Assembly (NCBI RefSeq): GCF_902686445.1
Contig: NC_062219.1
Span: forward strand, 40,265,056 to 40,329,055
From: Sciurus carolinensis
Taxonomy: Eukaryota > Chordata > Mammalia > Rodentia > Sciuridae
Direction of reading: 5' to 3'
DNA: 64,000 bases
Numbering within the stretch: the stretch's first letter is position 1; the number at the start of each line of letters is the position of its first letter. Shown here in pieces: positions 11,657 through 22,812 of this stretch. The position numbers were made by a program, and so were the translations under genes. The notes beneath the pieces were generated by a model. The model did not search any database. It saw only the letters and a list, made by a program, of their open reading frames with translations, and had not been told where the DNA came from.

Positions 11657-11829
11657 TTGACTATTTGACAAAAGAAAAATCATTTTGTAACTTACTCTTT
11701 ATTAATGTAGACTTGTGAGGTGACCTGTTTCCTCAGGGTTTTATTAGGTTCCAAAGAATAAGCAAACTAAGCCATTCTAACATTGCAATGTCTCTCCACA
11801 GTGATAACATATTTGCATTTGAATTAATT

Positions 11830-11950
11830 TATTCAATAATATTTAGTAAACACTCATTAAGTATCCAGCACTATGTGTAACAGAGGAGAAACCAAATGAA
11901 TACAAACTATCAACCCAGCCCAGAGGCCATTACAAAATAGCAGGAGCACT
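11830..11950 (-). mobile_element. Probable L2 3'-end fragment, antisense
   Basis: 'ttattcaataatatttagta', 'cactcattaagtatccagca' and 'ctatgtgtaac' resemble the reversed L2 tail at low similarity. Confidence 0.45.
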
Positions 11951-12837
11951 GTTGAGGGAGATTCTCATTTGCCTCAGTGTCTTACAAACAGCAGGTACTG
12001 TGGGAACACAAGACCAAGAAAGGAAGCTGTGTGTGGACAAGGGAAGCTGGAAAAGCAGCAGAAAAGTTAGGTGAGAAAGGTGGGTGAGAGCCAATTTTTG
12101 GATTCTCATTACTTGCAGGAGACAAGTTCTATAAAGTCCCTGCAAATGTGGAATTAGTGATTGTTGAAATGGTGCTTCCAGGGAAAAGAAAGCATTTCCT
12201 CAGAGTCTCTGGTCACAACATTTTTTGTCAACTCATCAATATATATAATCTTTCTTGGTGAATTCTGTTTAAAGACACCTTTTTTTGTAATGTATATTGT
12301 TTATTCATTAACACTGAATTCACAACCAAGAACACTTTAATTCCTACCTCAATGAAGCTTCTTTAACACATGCATTTTATCCTAAAAGCAAATCAGTCTT
12401 GTGCTGCAGGACCCTAGTAAGCACTTTAGCACTAGGCTTGGGGTAGAATATTAATTAGCAAAATCAACACCAAAACATAAAAATGCAAAAACATGGCAGT
12501 AAATAGACTGGAGAAAGGGTACTTGTTTTCAGTATGACAGTTAAAACACAAGGGCGTTTCAACCTTTACAACCTCAGGTAAGAAAATATGCATTAGGTGA
12601 TTCAAAGCTTTCATTACAATGCACATGCAACTCATGAAATCACCATGAGTACTGATTTTGAGATTATAAAGAAGTTTTAGTAAGTAATTAATTTGAAAAT
12701 ATAGAACCCACAAATAATGGAAATGGACTATATTTATAAAGGGAAGTAGAAAGTCTTCATTACAAACAGCCTTGAAGATGGGGAGGAACATGGTAATTTA
12801 GGAAGATCTATAAAGATGTGGATCATGTTACTATAGA
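11951..12837. other. Unassigned interval
   Basis: AT-rich sequence. The 119-codon minus-strand frame at 12,432-12,791 is the longest here. It is hydrophobic and Cys/His-rich by composition but shows no recognised domain, splice framing or codon bias that would support a gene. Confidence 0.4.
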
Positions 12838-12990
12838 TGTATACCTGCACCAGCAGCTTTAAAAGAAGACTGGTTGGAAATGTAAATTCTTGGGCCCTAC
12901 TCCAGACCTGCTAAATAAGACTCTAGAGAAGGGCTACAGAGATCTGTGTTCTAACAAGCCCTCCAGATCAGTGTGATGCAAACAACCACA
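12838..12990 (-). mobile_element. MER20-type hAT-Charlie MITE, antisense
   Basis: The order is that of reversed MER20: 'gcaccagcagctttaaaa', 'ggaaatgtaaattcttggg', 'ccctactccagacctgc', 'ctaacaagccctccagatc' and 'tgtgatgcaaac'. Non-coding. Confidence 0.65.
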
Positions 12991-13216
12991 CAGTAGAGGG
13001 GTTTAGCTTAAGCATAATAATAGGAAATACGGTTGTCCCTTTTCAAACTTCAGTGTCTTCATGAATAAATAGATGAAATTGTTCTTCATTCAATAATAAT
13101 CAGAGCAGTTCTTGTTTTGTTTTTTTGTATTTTTTTCAGGATAAAATTTGTAAAATCAACGATTAAGTTCAAAAAATTTGCAAATAGTTCAGATGTAGAA
13201 AAGACCTTATAAGGAT

Positions 13217-13408
13217 GTCGCAGCCTTGGCACTGCTTCCAGTCTTCTGATGGATAAGTTTGTGTTTCTGTTCTTCAGGCAAGTTTAGCAATACTCTAGAC
13301 CTTTACTGCTGGAGGGTAGCAGTCTCTTCCTGGCCAAAAAGTGTCTCCAGATATTAGCAAATGTCCTCTGGGAAGAAAAACTACGACTAGTTGAGAACCA
13401 CAGGCATT
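13217..13408 (+). mobile_element. MER5A-type hAT-Charlie MITE
   Basis: 'gtcgcagccttggcactgct' at the start and, near the end, 'gtctccagatattagcaaat' followed by 'actagttgagaaccac' match the MER5A frame. It is better preserved than the copy at the window start. Confidence 0.75.
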
Positions 13409-15334
13409 AGGCACTGCTGGATTTTTTGTTTATTTATTCTTTCAGCTTAATTCAGCTAGTATTTAATATTGACCAACAGTTAGATCTCAAACTGGGTTTG
13501 GGGTAGAAATGCAGAGATATACAAAATAGATTATGTTGATTTTTCTGAGAGGTCACAGCTTTTAGAAAACAATTAATCCATCTTTAAAAGATGAGAAGTA
13601 GATATTCCTATTCTGATATGTATAGATTAAGCTGTCAACCTATAGATTTAGTTGGTGACACTCTGGATATGAGAAAGGTCTAATTTTAAAACCACAGAGC
13701 TGTCCACAAACAATAGATTGAATTTGTTTCTTGTGTGCTTTGGTTATCCTGTGGTTCATTTTGCTCTTTCAAGCTGCACCTAATGCTTGTCTTTGCTAGA
13801 CACAAAGCAGGATGAAGAGGAAGAGAGGTATCAGTCAGATACTGCCAGGCTATCCCTTTCCCTTTGAGTCTAGATGCTTTGTTTAAATGACTGGGTGGGG
13901 GTGCTCAGCATTCTGAAGTAATTCAGTTGTGCATTCAGTTTCATGCCACGAGGCAATGAAAGGAGGTCCTTTAATATACTCTGCAAGAATGGTAATGATT
14001 GAAAACACTTTGGGCCAAAATCTCATTTTATAACACAGTAGACAGAGAACCCAAGTTTCACTAACTGCTTATCATTTCCCTACTGTGAGATCTAAGTATA
14101 AAAATGTATATATGTATACATGTGAGGGTACATGTTTATATTTTATATATATGTTTCAACAGAAGTTTTAGCAAGAGCATATATGGAAGAAACAGCAGAA
14201 GAGAGGGCTTTAACCATGGCTACTCAACATGGCTACTATGTCACCTCTAGATAAGGCAACATAGAATTCATCATCTAAAAGTGGACATTTTTAAGAGTAA
14301 ATTATAATGGAACAATGAGAAAAGAACCAGAACAAACTGGGTAAACAAAGATTTGTAATCAATCTTATTACAGAAAATTAAAAATTTAGATTCTCAGTTT
14401 AGAAAATATGAATTCAGTGAGTCTGCTCTGGACCTTGGGAATCTATATATTTAAAAAAGATCTTGGTGTGGTGTCATTGTGCATTCCTGAGGCTGAGCCT
14501 AGCTACATTAGCAGAGAGTGAAATGAAAAGAAGCAGCCTCCCAAGAGGTCAAGAAGTCATCTTCAGGAGCTGTGAGGGGTGGTCTTTGACTGAGGGCCCT
14601 CTGTTTCTCCTTTCACAGCTTCCGAAAGCCCCTCCTGCATTGATCTTCCTGACTCACTCAGTCCTACAGATGGCACCACCCTATAATTGGCAATTTAATT
14701 ATCCACCAGAACCTTTTCCATCTTACATAAGAAAATGTACATAGATGTTAATCCATTCCTTTTGGTGATACATGACTTGCTTGGTGAGATTTTGGCACCA
14801 TGATGTTCTTTTCTGCATCAATTTTCTCATTTTGGACTCTGTTCTTGCAATTTCAGGGATATTATTTTAAATGGTCAGCAAAAGTAAAATTAATGAGCCT
14901 TGGCAAGTCAGTAACACCAATAGTTTATATTTAGATATCAAGATAAAGGGAATTGGCTATGTTCATTTAAAAAGTGAATGAAAGAGTTAAACCATCAGAA
15001 GCAATTGCATATCACAAGTAAATAGAACCCCACATATTTGTCCTTGTTCATCTCAATTTTTGTGATTAGTACAAACTATCCATTTTACCTTATGAAAAGG
15101 CACATGATTTGATTACTAAATGACTTCAAATTATCAATAGAACCTTATAAAGCCTTATTTTATTCTATCTATTTTTGGTAAAGATGATAAAGACCCACCT
15201 TGTTTAATATTTGAAGTCTTTAATCCTACCTGAATGTTTCTTGAACCTTGCTCATGTAAATTTTTTAAGGTTAATGCCATATTCTGCTTATGTCAATTAT
15301 TCATAAATTCAAATAACATATTGATTTCCCATGG
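13409..15334. other. Unassigned interval
   Basis: Apart from an AT-rich, partly palindromic patch at 14,100-14,155, nothing is recognised. The frame at 14,463-14,744 lies in slightly GC-richer sequence without a domain or convincing splice sites, so it is not called as a gene. Confidence 0.45.
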
Positions 15335-16370
15335 TTTGCTGGGACCTAAGGATATAATAGTGAACAAGATTACCAAATTCACTATTATGAATTTCTCTTT
15401 TCAGGTTTAGGGAGACAGATCGTTAACAAATGCAAACAAGATAATTTCAGAGAGTGATATGAAGACAACTCACTGGGATAAAGATATTTCTATGAGGTTC
15501 TTAGAGAATAGCTAATACTGATGACTTGGGTTTAATGAACATTTAAACTATATGAGCCTATAGCTAATAATAATGTTACTCCCATGATCTCAGTTCATAT
15601 CTACATTAATTCTCTGATGTAGGTCTAATTCATATTCCTATTTTTTTCTAATTAGGAGACCAAGCATGTATTGAAAACAGAGAAATGAAACAAAAGGATT
15701 GAGAGTTAAGAAGTGGAAAGGGTGGAAACTTGGGAGGAAAGGATTAGAGAAGTTTTGCTGGTGATTGGCATTGGAGTTGAAAGTTTGGCTAAACAAAGTT
15801 TAGCATGAGAAGGAGGCAGGGACCCTGCAGACAGAAGAAACAGCTTGTGCGTGGTAGCAAGAGCACACCCATCAGATCCAATGTGACAGGAGTTTGGGGA
15901 TGAAGAGCAGCAGGAGGTGGGGGAAGATAAAGATGTTTAGGCAGAGGTCAATTGTGGAGGGCAGTATACCATGCTGGAGTATTTGGTTTCGTTCTGTAAC
16001 TAACAGGGAGCCACTGAAGTGTTTCCAAGCAGGTAAATGACCTTATACGATTTGCCCTTTCAGAAAAGATCACCCTATTGCCAGAGTGGAAAATGGATAG
16101 AAGACAGTCAACAAGCAGCCAGGAAAACAGTTTGGAAAATTTATCTGTGAATCAGTCAAGAGTTGATGACATGTCAGCCAGCAACTGTGCAAATGGCTAT
16201 AGTCTCTAGTAATGAAATGACCAATGTTAAATGAATATGACTTGGTGATTAGGGAGGAAAAGGCAGCTTAAGGGGGAAGTCATACTGGATACCCCAGTTC
16301 CTGGAGTGAGCAACTGGGTGAAGGGTGACACTGGTAGAGGAAGAATAGAACTGGGTGAAAGATTTCACAA
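15335..16370 (-). mobile_element. L2 LINE, about 1 kb antisense relic
   Basis: Several L2 blocks in reverse appear in correct order: 'gatataatagtgaacaagat' (15,350), 'gggagacagatcgttaacaa' (15,410), 'gaaacagcttgtgcgtgg' (15,837), 'gggagccactgaagtgtttc' (16,007), 'atgacttggtgattaggga' (16,238) and 'gagtgagcaactgggtgaag' (16,304). A segment at about 15,500-15,690 does not fit L2 and may be a separate insertion. This is 3'-UTR-side L2 sequence with no ORF. Confidence 0.7.
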
Positions 16371-16389
16371 AATGCTAACCACTTAGCAA

Positions 16390-16470
16390 TAGTTTTCTTA
16401 TTGGCAAATGAGGAGGAAATTAGTATTTACCTTATCATCTGTTCTGAGGACTAATGAATTGCAAAATGTC
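16390..16470 (+). mobile_element. MIR fragment
   Basis: 'cttattggcaaatgaggagg' followed by 'agtatttaccttatcatc' and 'gaggactaatgaattg' resembles the central-to-3' part of MIR. Confidence 0.5.
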
Positions 16471-17240
16471 AGCCACCTCACAGTGTTGCAGGTACAAACC
16501 AGAAAAACATCAATGGTCATACTGTCCTGCATAAAAGATCTTTCTGTCTCTGTTTCACATGGTTAGGAATAACATTTGTACTCAAACTATTTCCCCTAAT
16601 AAACTGAAGTTGGCTATATGCATTAAAACAAAGAAAACTGAAATTTGTAACAAAAAATGTTAGTGCTCATCTTGGGAGATCGCATTATATAGCACAATTT
16701 ATTTCCTTTAATAGATGGTAGGGCATTGTTTCCTTATTCTTAGGATGTTTTTGAAGATAGAGAAATCCCATAGCCCCATCAAACTTCCCTTCTTTTACTA
16801 TGGGGCTGGGCCTGACAAAACAGAGTTTAGTTCACGTTTATTTCAATTTGGCCCAGTATCTGTCTTCTGATGATTTCAGATATGACTGATAGAAGAAGAA
16901 AAGTTGAAAAATGAATAAAATACAGATTGCCCATAAATTAATTTTTTCCTTTTGTTTCCTCTCAGAGGGAAAGCATGCATCAAATATAAACAATATAAAT
17001 AGCACTTTTCTCTTCCCAGTCAGTAGTCTTTTAAATAATATATTGATTGGGTATAGGATTATAGTAAAGCATTTGTCTTACACTTTTTATATGAATGCAA
17101 AAAGGAATTAGGTAGCCGCATTACACCAATCATAAATCTGACAAAGAGAGAAAGAGAAATACTGTCATTAAAAACCATTTGCAGTCCAAGATACCTCTAA
17201 ATTCAAATACATTCTTCTGGTTGCACTGTTTACTATTATA
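16471..17240. other. Unassigned interval
   Basis: No repeat or gene recognised. It leads into the conserved-element candidate at 17,240-17,430. Confidence 0.4.
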
Positions 17241-17430
17241 AAGTGATAAATTAGTTTGTTGTGAGTGAAAACAAAGCGAAGACATCATCTTCAATGCCTT
17301 ACAGTTAGGCGATAAGCGCAAAACGTGTGCCTTAGCACTAAACACTGAGATGCTCAGAATCAAATAATGCAAATGTTAACATATGCAAATATTCATGTCT
17401 GGCTTACAAGTAACATTTGCAGATGATGAT
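17240..17430. promoter_or_regulatory. Candidate conserved noncoding element with two octamer motifs
   Basis: Two perfect octamers (ATGCAAAT, the binding motif of POU/Oct factors) start 16 bp apart at 17,367 and 17,383. The preceding sequence has retained CpG-containing text ('ttaggcgataagcgcaaaac', 'acgtgtgcc') in an otherwise CpG-poor region, and no repeat family is recognised. This could be an enhancer. Without cross-species alignment it is only a candidate. Confidence 0.25.
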
Positions 17431-17998
17431 TTCTGACCAGTGTTTAGAAGAAATTAAATTATTTTTTGTCTCTAAAGAATACAAGCAAGTAGCATTTTTA
17501 GAAGTTCTCAAAACCTTTGTTATTTGGCTGATCTTTATTATTTAGTCACCACCCACTTACTCTCCCTTATGGTGGATGTGAAGATACCCAAGTCCATCAA
17601 TCAGGTGGACAAAAAAGTTCCACTGAATGTCTGATATCTCCCTCTTGGGAGGACAAAGAGATCCCCAGTGTTTGCATTAGTTCAAATATAGTTAAATGTA
17701 ATAGATGCCAAAGTACAAAGTGCCTTAAATTCAATATTTTTTTTCTTTTCCTTGTGTGATAACAGGTCCTGATGAGCAGATGGCTTTGTTCCACACAGTA
17801 TGAACATTTTTAATGACAAGACATATAAACACTTTAAAAAATTTTTCAAGGACCCTAAAGAGCTTTCAATTTTGGTTATATCTATCAATACTTATGAATT
17901 TAAAAATTAAAACTAAAGAAATGAAAAATCTACTAATTTATGTTTTAAAGTAATGATAAGTCCACTGCATGGTTACAAAAACATTATATATTGGTTTT

Positions 17999-18031
17999 AT
18001 ATATATATATAACATATATATATATATATGT
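17999..18031. repeat. AT dinucleotide palindromic tract
   Basis: Two runs of TA units around a central 'aacat' form a self-complementary AT microsatellite inside the hAT fossil. Confidence 0.85.
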
Positions 18032-18165
18032 TTTTTTTCCTCAAGTAAATATTTTGGTGAGAAAAGTGACTGACATTTACATTTTTTGTGACTCTATAAT
18101 GTCTTAATAGATGACATATGAATTTTATCTCTCATTCTTCATTTAATCTCTTGTCACACTTTGTG

Positions 18166-18491
18166 CAAGTTGAACATCCCTAATGTGAAAATCTGAGATC
18201 CAGAATGTTCCAAAATTTAAAACATTCTGAGCACCAACATGATGCCACAAACAGAAAAGTTCACACCTGACATTATGTGCTACGTGGGTGGCGGTCACAA
18301 TGCAAGCTCTAAAAACTAAAAATGTGTTGAATGATCTTCAGCCTATGTATATAAGGTGCATATAAAAAAGAAATGAATGCTGTGCTCAGACATGAGTCCC
18401 AAACCCAAGATATTTCACTGTGTATATGCAAACATTCCCAAATCCAAAACACTGCTGGCCCCAGCATTTCTGATAAAGGACACTCAAGCTG
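18166..18491 (+). mobile_element. MER44-like Tigger MITE nested in a hAT fossil
   Basis: The left end 'caagttgaacatccctaatg' and right end 'gataaaggacactcaagctg' are imperfect inverted repeats. Adjacent to the left end are 'gagatccagaatgttccaaa' and 'gagcaccaacatgatgcc', the pattern of MER44/Tigger-type non-autonomous TcMar elements. These insert at TA; a TA follows the right end and the left one has decayed to TG. A related copy in the opposite orientation lies at 24,648-24,942. Confidence 0.65.
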
Positions 18492-18510
18492 TAGTGTGTG
18501 TGTGTGTGCT
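18492..18510 (+). repeat. (GT)n microsatellite, short
   Basis: A GT run of about seven units immediately follows the nested Tigger-class element. Confidence 0.8.
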
Positions 18511-18957
18511 TACATTTAATCTTACAATAAAATATACTAAACAAAGGGAAGAATAATTCCATGGTCCTTTCAGATATTTATGACTACTTCACATAATTTC
18601 CAATAATCCTACATCCAAATTCAAGTAGTAGCTCTTTAAAGGTTGGTTGCAATGTAGAATATGGACCATATAACTGAACTGTACATGTTCTTTTATATTA
18701 AAATTCATCTGTGTATCCTACATTTCAAATGGCTCTTTCACCCCTGGATCATTTGTAGCATCACATGTTGATCATGTGGGCAATATTCATTTGCTGAATT
18801 ATACAGATCTCCCAAAACCTAACATTTCATTGTACAATATCACTGTGGTATTTACTAATATCAATGGTGACTTTCTTAGTGTTATTATGAAGATACTTTT
18901 GATTTCACAGACCTCCTCAAAGGGTCTCATGGACCCCCCAGAGTTCCCAGGTAAAGC

Positions 18958-20654
18958 TTACTTCACTGTTGTTCCATTCAGTGATCCAAAGACCCCAGTT
19001 CTTATAGCCCTGACTGGTGCTTAACTATCCTTCTGAGGATCTCATCCCAGTGACTAGATCCAACCAGCTGAAAGAGAAAATGTGGACAGCACCCCTGAAT
19101 CTTAAAATTCATTTTCCCCAAATGATACCTATTATTTCTGCTTGTATTACAATATTAAAAACTCTTAAAATGGTCACATCTACCTGTGAGGGAGGGGAAA
19201 GGGAGTAGAAAAAGTTGTCCCTGGGAATTACCTTATTGTCTTGTTGCTAAAATGCTCTAGTATTGTAGCTGTATATGTGCAGGGTTGTAGGAGGAATTCT
19301 CTCAACCTCAGTTGCTTGACAATGTCAGGAACTTTTTAAGAAAGTGCTAAATTTGGATGAATGCAGAAGAGAGGGCCTCAGAAATGAGAGTCATAATTCT
19401 GTTCTATCACTGAATAAATGCGACACAAAAAAGCCACAGTAGCTGCTCCTGGCTTCTTTTAGGTCCTTATGCTAATCATCCAACAATGGAGCAGATTTCT
19501 TCCTTGCAACTTTACTAGAAAATCAACAAGTACATGCAAAAAAAACATGTAAAAATATATTTGAAGGACATACAAAATAAAAACAAAATGTCTCCCTCTC
19601 CTCTTCCTCTTAACAAACTCCATGAAAATTCTGGTATGTTTCCAGAATTTTTATTTCCTTAAAAATAAAATTACTCTGGTAAGCAACTATGAGATTTTTT
19701 TGGAATAATGGACTGTAATAATATTTCCCAATGGCTGACCAAATTCCTTTCATAATGTCTTTCCTGATGTGCAAATGACATCATAGTTCTAACACTGGAA
19801 TTTTTGATGGATTTTTCAAAAATGCAGTCAGACCTACTTATTTTTTATAATGTTTTCATTATAGACATTAACAACTAGATAGAGTACTGTCTTTGCAATC
19901 AGTTAAGCTGCTATATTCCTAGAGTTTTTCCAAGTCTCTTTTCTACATAGCACTGGTGGGACATTTTCTCACTGTGTTTAAAAAATGTTGAGCGAGGGCC
20001 CAAAGGGAATATCAGAAAGTATTTAGGATATTATGAACTGAATCTATTATATAAATGATGAAAGAAATGAGAAGCTGCATGAGGGATGTTGAGAAAAACA
20101 GAGACAAGCAACAGCATGAGCAAGCTACTCCAGTCCTAGGCTGGAGGCCTCTGTTAGAGTCTGGAACCACAGCGCTCCTGTCCAGCAGGACACATGAGGG
20201 GCTGTAGTCATGGTTGGTGTCTCTGTCACATAGGGAGAAGGGAAGAAATATCTAGATTTTTCTTTCTTTCTGCCAGTTTCTACCAGCTTTGGCTAAACCT
20301 ATGACAGAAGGCAGATGATATGGAGACTGAAAGGGTCAGCTCTTCTTGAGATGTAGAGCATTAAAATCCCAGGGTCCTATTCTTAGCTCCCAGAGATTCT
20401 ATAGCAGAACTGTCAGGGTAACAACCGAGCATGAGCTTAGTCGATGTCCAGTGGTTGGAAGAGAGAGCACGGGGCCATCAGAATAAAAAGTCCTGTGAGG
20501 CTGAGGAGAAAAAACATAGAGTGAAATAGAAATGAAGGGAGTAGAATGAGTAGTACAGGTAACTAGAATCTAGTCCCTTTAAGTCCTACCTCCACTAGCA
20601 AAAATAAAAAGTTTGAGAAATCATCATTGGGCATAACTGAGATATTGCTTTTCC
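18958..20654. other. Unassigned interval
   Basis: No exon or clear repeat. The 20,100-20,560 part is slightly GC-richer with no recognised family. Confidence 0.4.
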
Positions 20655-21148
20655 TAGAGTGTTATGGGCCAGACTATATGGGTAATAACCAAACAGACTA
20701 CATTTTACCCTAAGACTCCATGTCATGTAGGAAATGCTTCTCCCATGAGAAAACTCGCCTCTATACCCGTCAACAGTTGCCTAGCATAGCATATCTGGCA
20801 ACACAAAATGGCAAATCTTATATAATTGTTCTCCCTCTGGGTTCCATTTCCCCTGGGCAGTGTACCCTAACATTTGTTTAACTGTTAGTAACCATTCTCT
20901 GATTGTCACAGCAATAGCCACTTATGATTAATGTACGGACATGCTTTACATATGATATAAAAAGTGTACTCTAACCCTTGGAGGGTGTTGAAGGGGCAGA
21001 CTTGCAGCCTGCCCCTCCAGACCGCCAGTTGGTAAATAAAGATGGTTCTCGGGGATTTATTGAGATTTCTCCATAACAAGAGAGTCAGTTTGTCCACTCC
21101 ATCTATGCTCGTAGCCAGAAAAGAAACCTTCCCTTTCTGCTCCATAAT
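20655..21148 (+). mobile_element. LTR-like sequence of an old endogenous retrovirus (probable solo LTR)
   Basis: The block begins 'tgttatgggccagac' and contains a TATA-like 'gatataaaaag' (about 20,955) followed roughly 80 bp later by 'gtaaataaag' (polyadenylation signal, about 21,035). Between them is 'gaaggggcagacttgcagcc', and then come 'ggttctcggggatttattga' and 'gtttgtccactccatctatg'. The TATA, poly(A) signal and U5-like order is that of a retroviral LTR. No flanking gag or pol is visible and I could not find a clean TSD, so the ends are uncertain. A solo LTR is the simplest reading. Confidence 0.55.
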
Positions 21149-21649
21149 TGGCCTTGTGGAGCAACCTCACCAGACTGGATAACACATTTCTTCCCTGTAG
21201 CCTGTGCTATATCGCAATGTCTTGGTTACAGTCAGGGAAAGACTCAGAATCCTCTCACCTCATGGGGAGGGGCTCAGTTCCACACAGCCTGCACCCCTGG
21301 CTGAAAAGGCCCATCTTAGCCTTGTTCTTCCACTGAACAGAATTTCAACACCAACCAGCTCTGTGGTACCACAATCCAAATTACAGTTGCCTTACCTTTC
21401 TGATCCCCACCATTCAGGATCTAGATGGTGCTGGTGGAAGAAGCTGAGTGATGAAATAAAGAGAAAAGAACGTGAAAGTCCTGGTTAGTGTGGTTGGGTT
21501 CTGCAGAACAGTTCTTTCGGTAGCCTTGGAATGATCCAGTTCTCCCGATTTCTTGCTGCTAGTTTTTAATGAAAAGTTTAGAATGTGCTGGGAATGTGAT
21601 ATCCCGAGGTAAAGAGGAACTGGCTGGAGCATCCAAGGCTCTGTTCCAG
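21149..21649. other. GC-richer interval between two LTR-like blocks
   Basis: Several overlapping short frames exist on both strands (21,148-21,488; 21,414-21,632). None shows a domain or retroviral motif. The interval could be ERV-internal or single-copy sequence. Confidence 0.35.
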
Positions 21650-21935
21650 ATCCTGCTTAGAAAAGGATGCCCTTTAATGCTGTATCTCATATGACATGTA
21701 TCCCTGGGGTTCAAATCCAGGGCAGGTTGCCTTCTGGAGTGTCTCAGCAGTGATGTAAATGGGACACACGCAGATTACTCCATGTGATCTGGCCAGCTTC
21801 CCTGAGCCTCAGGGCACTAGCTCATCATGAATCCTAGACTTTCTCCTGTCCCATGCTGTTTATCTATAAGTAATAAACACACTTAATATAACTTGTGTAT
21901 GTGAATGTTCTGTTTTGTTGGGCTCAGAGAATAGG
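21650..21935 (+). mobile_element. Possible ERVL-class LTR fragment
   Basis: The end 'tgctgtttatctataagtaa' followed by 'taaacacacttaatataac' and 'gttctgttttgttggg' has the layout of an ERVL LTR 3' portion (poly(A) signal, then a T-rich U5). The upstream part is diverged and not assigned. The 98-codon frame at 21,915-22,211 starts at its edge. Confidence 0.35.
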
Positions 21936-22399
21936 AAAAGTGCAGTACAAGATGCAGAGGGTTGCGGTGATTGCCAGCGCACCTTGAAAGTGCTTCAGGA
22001 GCTCCTTTTGGTAAGTGTGACCACTCTTGGAACAAGAAGTTGCATTGACATGCATAGCATCCAAAGGGACTGGAATGATTCGGATGACACCAACCCAACC
22101 AGCACAGTTGACAGAATGTGGCAGGATTCAAGTGAGCTGATTCTTTCTCTTGAGATTCCAGAAGGCAATGGAAACCTTACTTACGTAAGAGAGGATGATG
22201 GAGTCTCATAGGATGAGAAAATGGAGATCTGGACCCTCTCTGTGTCTGGTAGGCAATACTGAGAACTACTGAAACATGTTGTGTTCTGTGAAGGGGGTCA
22301 CTGGGGTTATTTCCTAAAATGTAGACAGTATTGTATAACTCCACTGCCCCAAATTCTTCCATTCACTTCTCAGTCTACACATAGTAAAGTCTTCACTAC
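21936..22399. other. Unassigned GC-richer block with a 98-codon open frame
   Basis: The plus-strand frame 21,915-22,211 is acidic and Ser/Thr-rich toward its C-terminus, with no recognised domain. Good donor-like sites occur at about 22,011 ('ttggtaagtgtg') and 22,184 ('tacgtaagag'). There is no convincing paired acceptor, so no gene is called. Confidence 0.3.
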
Positions 22400-22812
22400 C
22401 GATTTGACAAAGCTTTTAAGTATATGACTACTACCTAATCCTCCAGCCTCCTCACTTACCATTCTCTTCCACTTTCTCTTGCTCCTATAGCCACTCAAGA
22501 TTTGACTTTCTATCAGGATGCCTTGCTTCTTCCCCAGCCTTTCCCTGGTGAACCCCAGTCCTTTAGGGTTCACCTGAAATATTAATTCTTAGAGTCTTCC
22601 CTTCAACCTCAGTTAGATCCTGATGCTATTTTTCTCTCTGCAAGCTCCATTTTCACACTTGTCACATGTCACCACAGTTATGCTTGAACTACCTCCTGTT
22701 AGACTTTAGAAAATATAAGCAGAAGACCCCAGTTTAGCTTGCTCGTTGTTATGGTCACTGGATCCCGAGCATATAACTGTTGCTCAAAAATATTTGTTGA
22801 AAGAAAGGAAGA
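22400..22812 (+). mobile_element. L2 LINE 3' part
   Basis: Pyrimidine-rich L2 text ('cctccagcctcctcacttac', 'tgcttcttccccagcc', 'gcaagctccattttcac') leads into the diagnostic tail 'gttgctcaaaaatatttgtt' with terminal GAAAGAAAG units. The minus-strand frames in it are shadows. Confidence 0.7.

Larger units (their letters stand above)
17835..18957 (+). mobile_element. hAT-class DNA-transposon fossil (about 0.8 kb) split by a Tigger-class element
   Basis: The left part has 'ggaccctaaagagctttca', 'ggttatatctatcaatactt' and 'taatgtcttaatagatgaca'. The right part has 'ttaaaggttggttgcaatgt', 'atggctctttcacccctgga' and, at the end, 'cctcaaagggtctcatgg' with 'cagagttcccagg'. These follow one familiar mammalian non-autonomous hAT repeat. 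A second element interrupts it at 18,166-18,491. Family name not resolved. Confidence 0.6.

Noticed and set aside
12432..12791. 119-codon minus-strand frame
   Set aside because: Hydrophobic composition reflects AT-rich sequence. No domain, no splice sites that would place it in a gene, and no similarity that I recognise.
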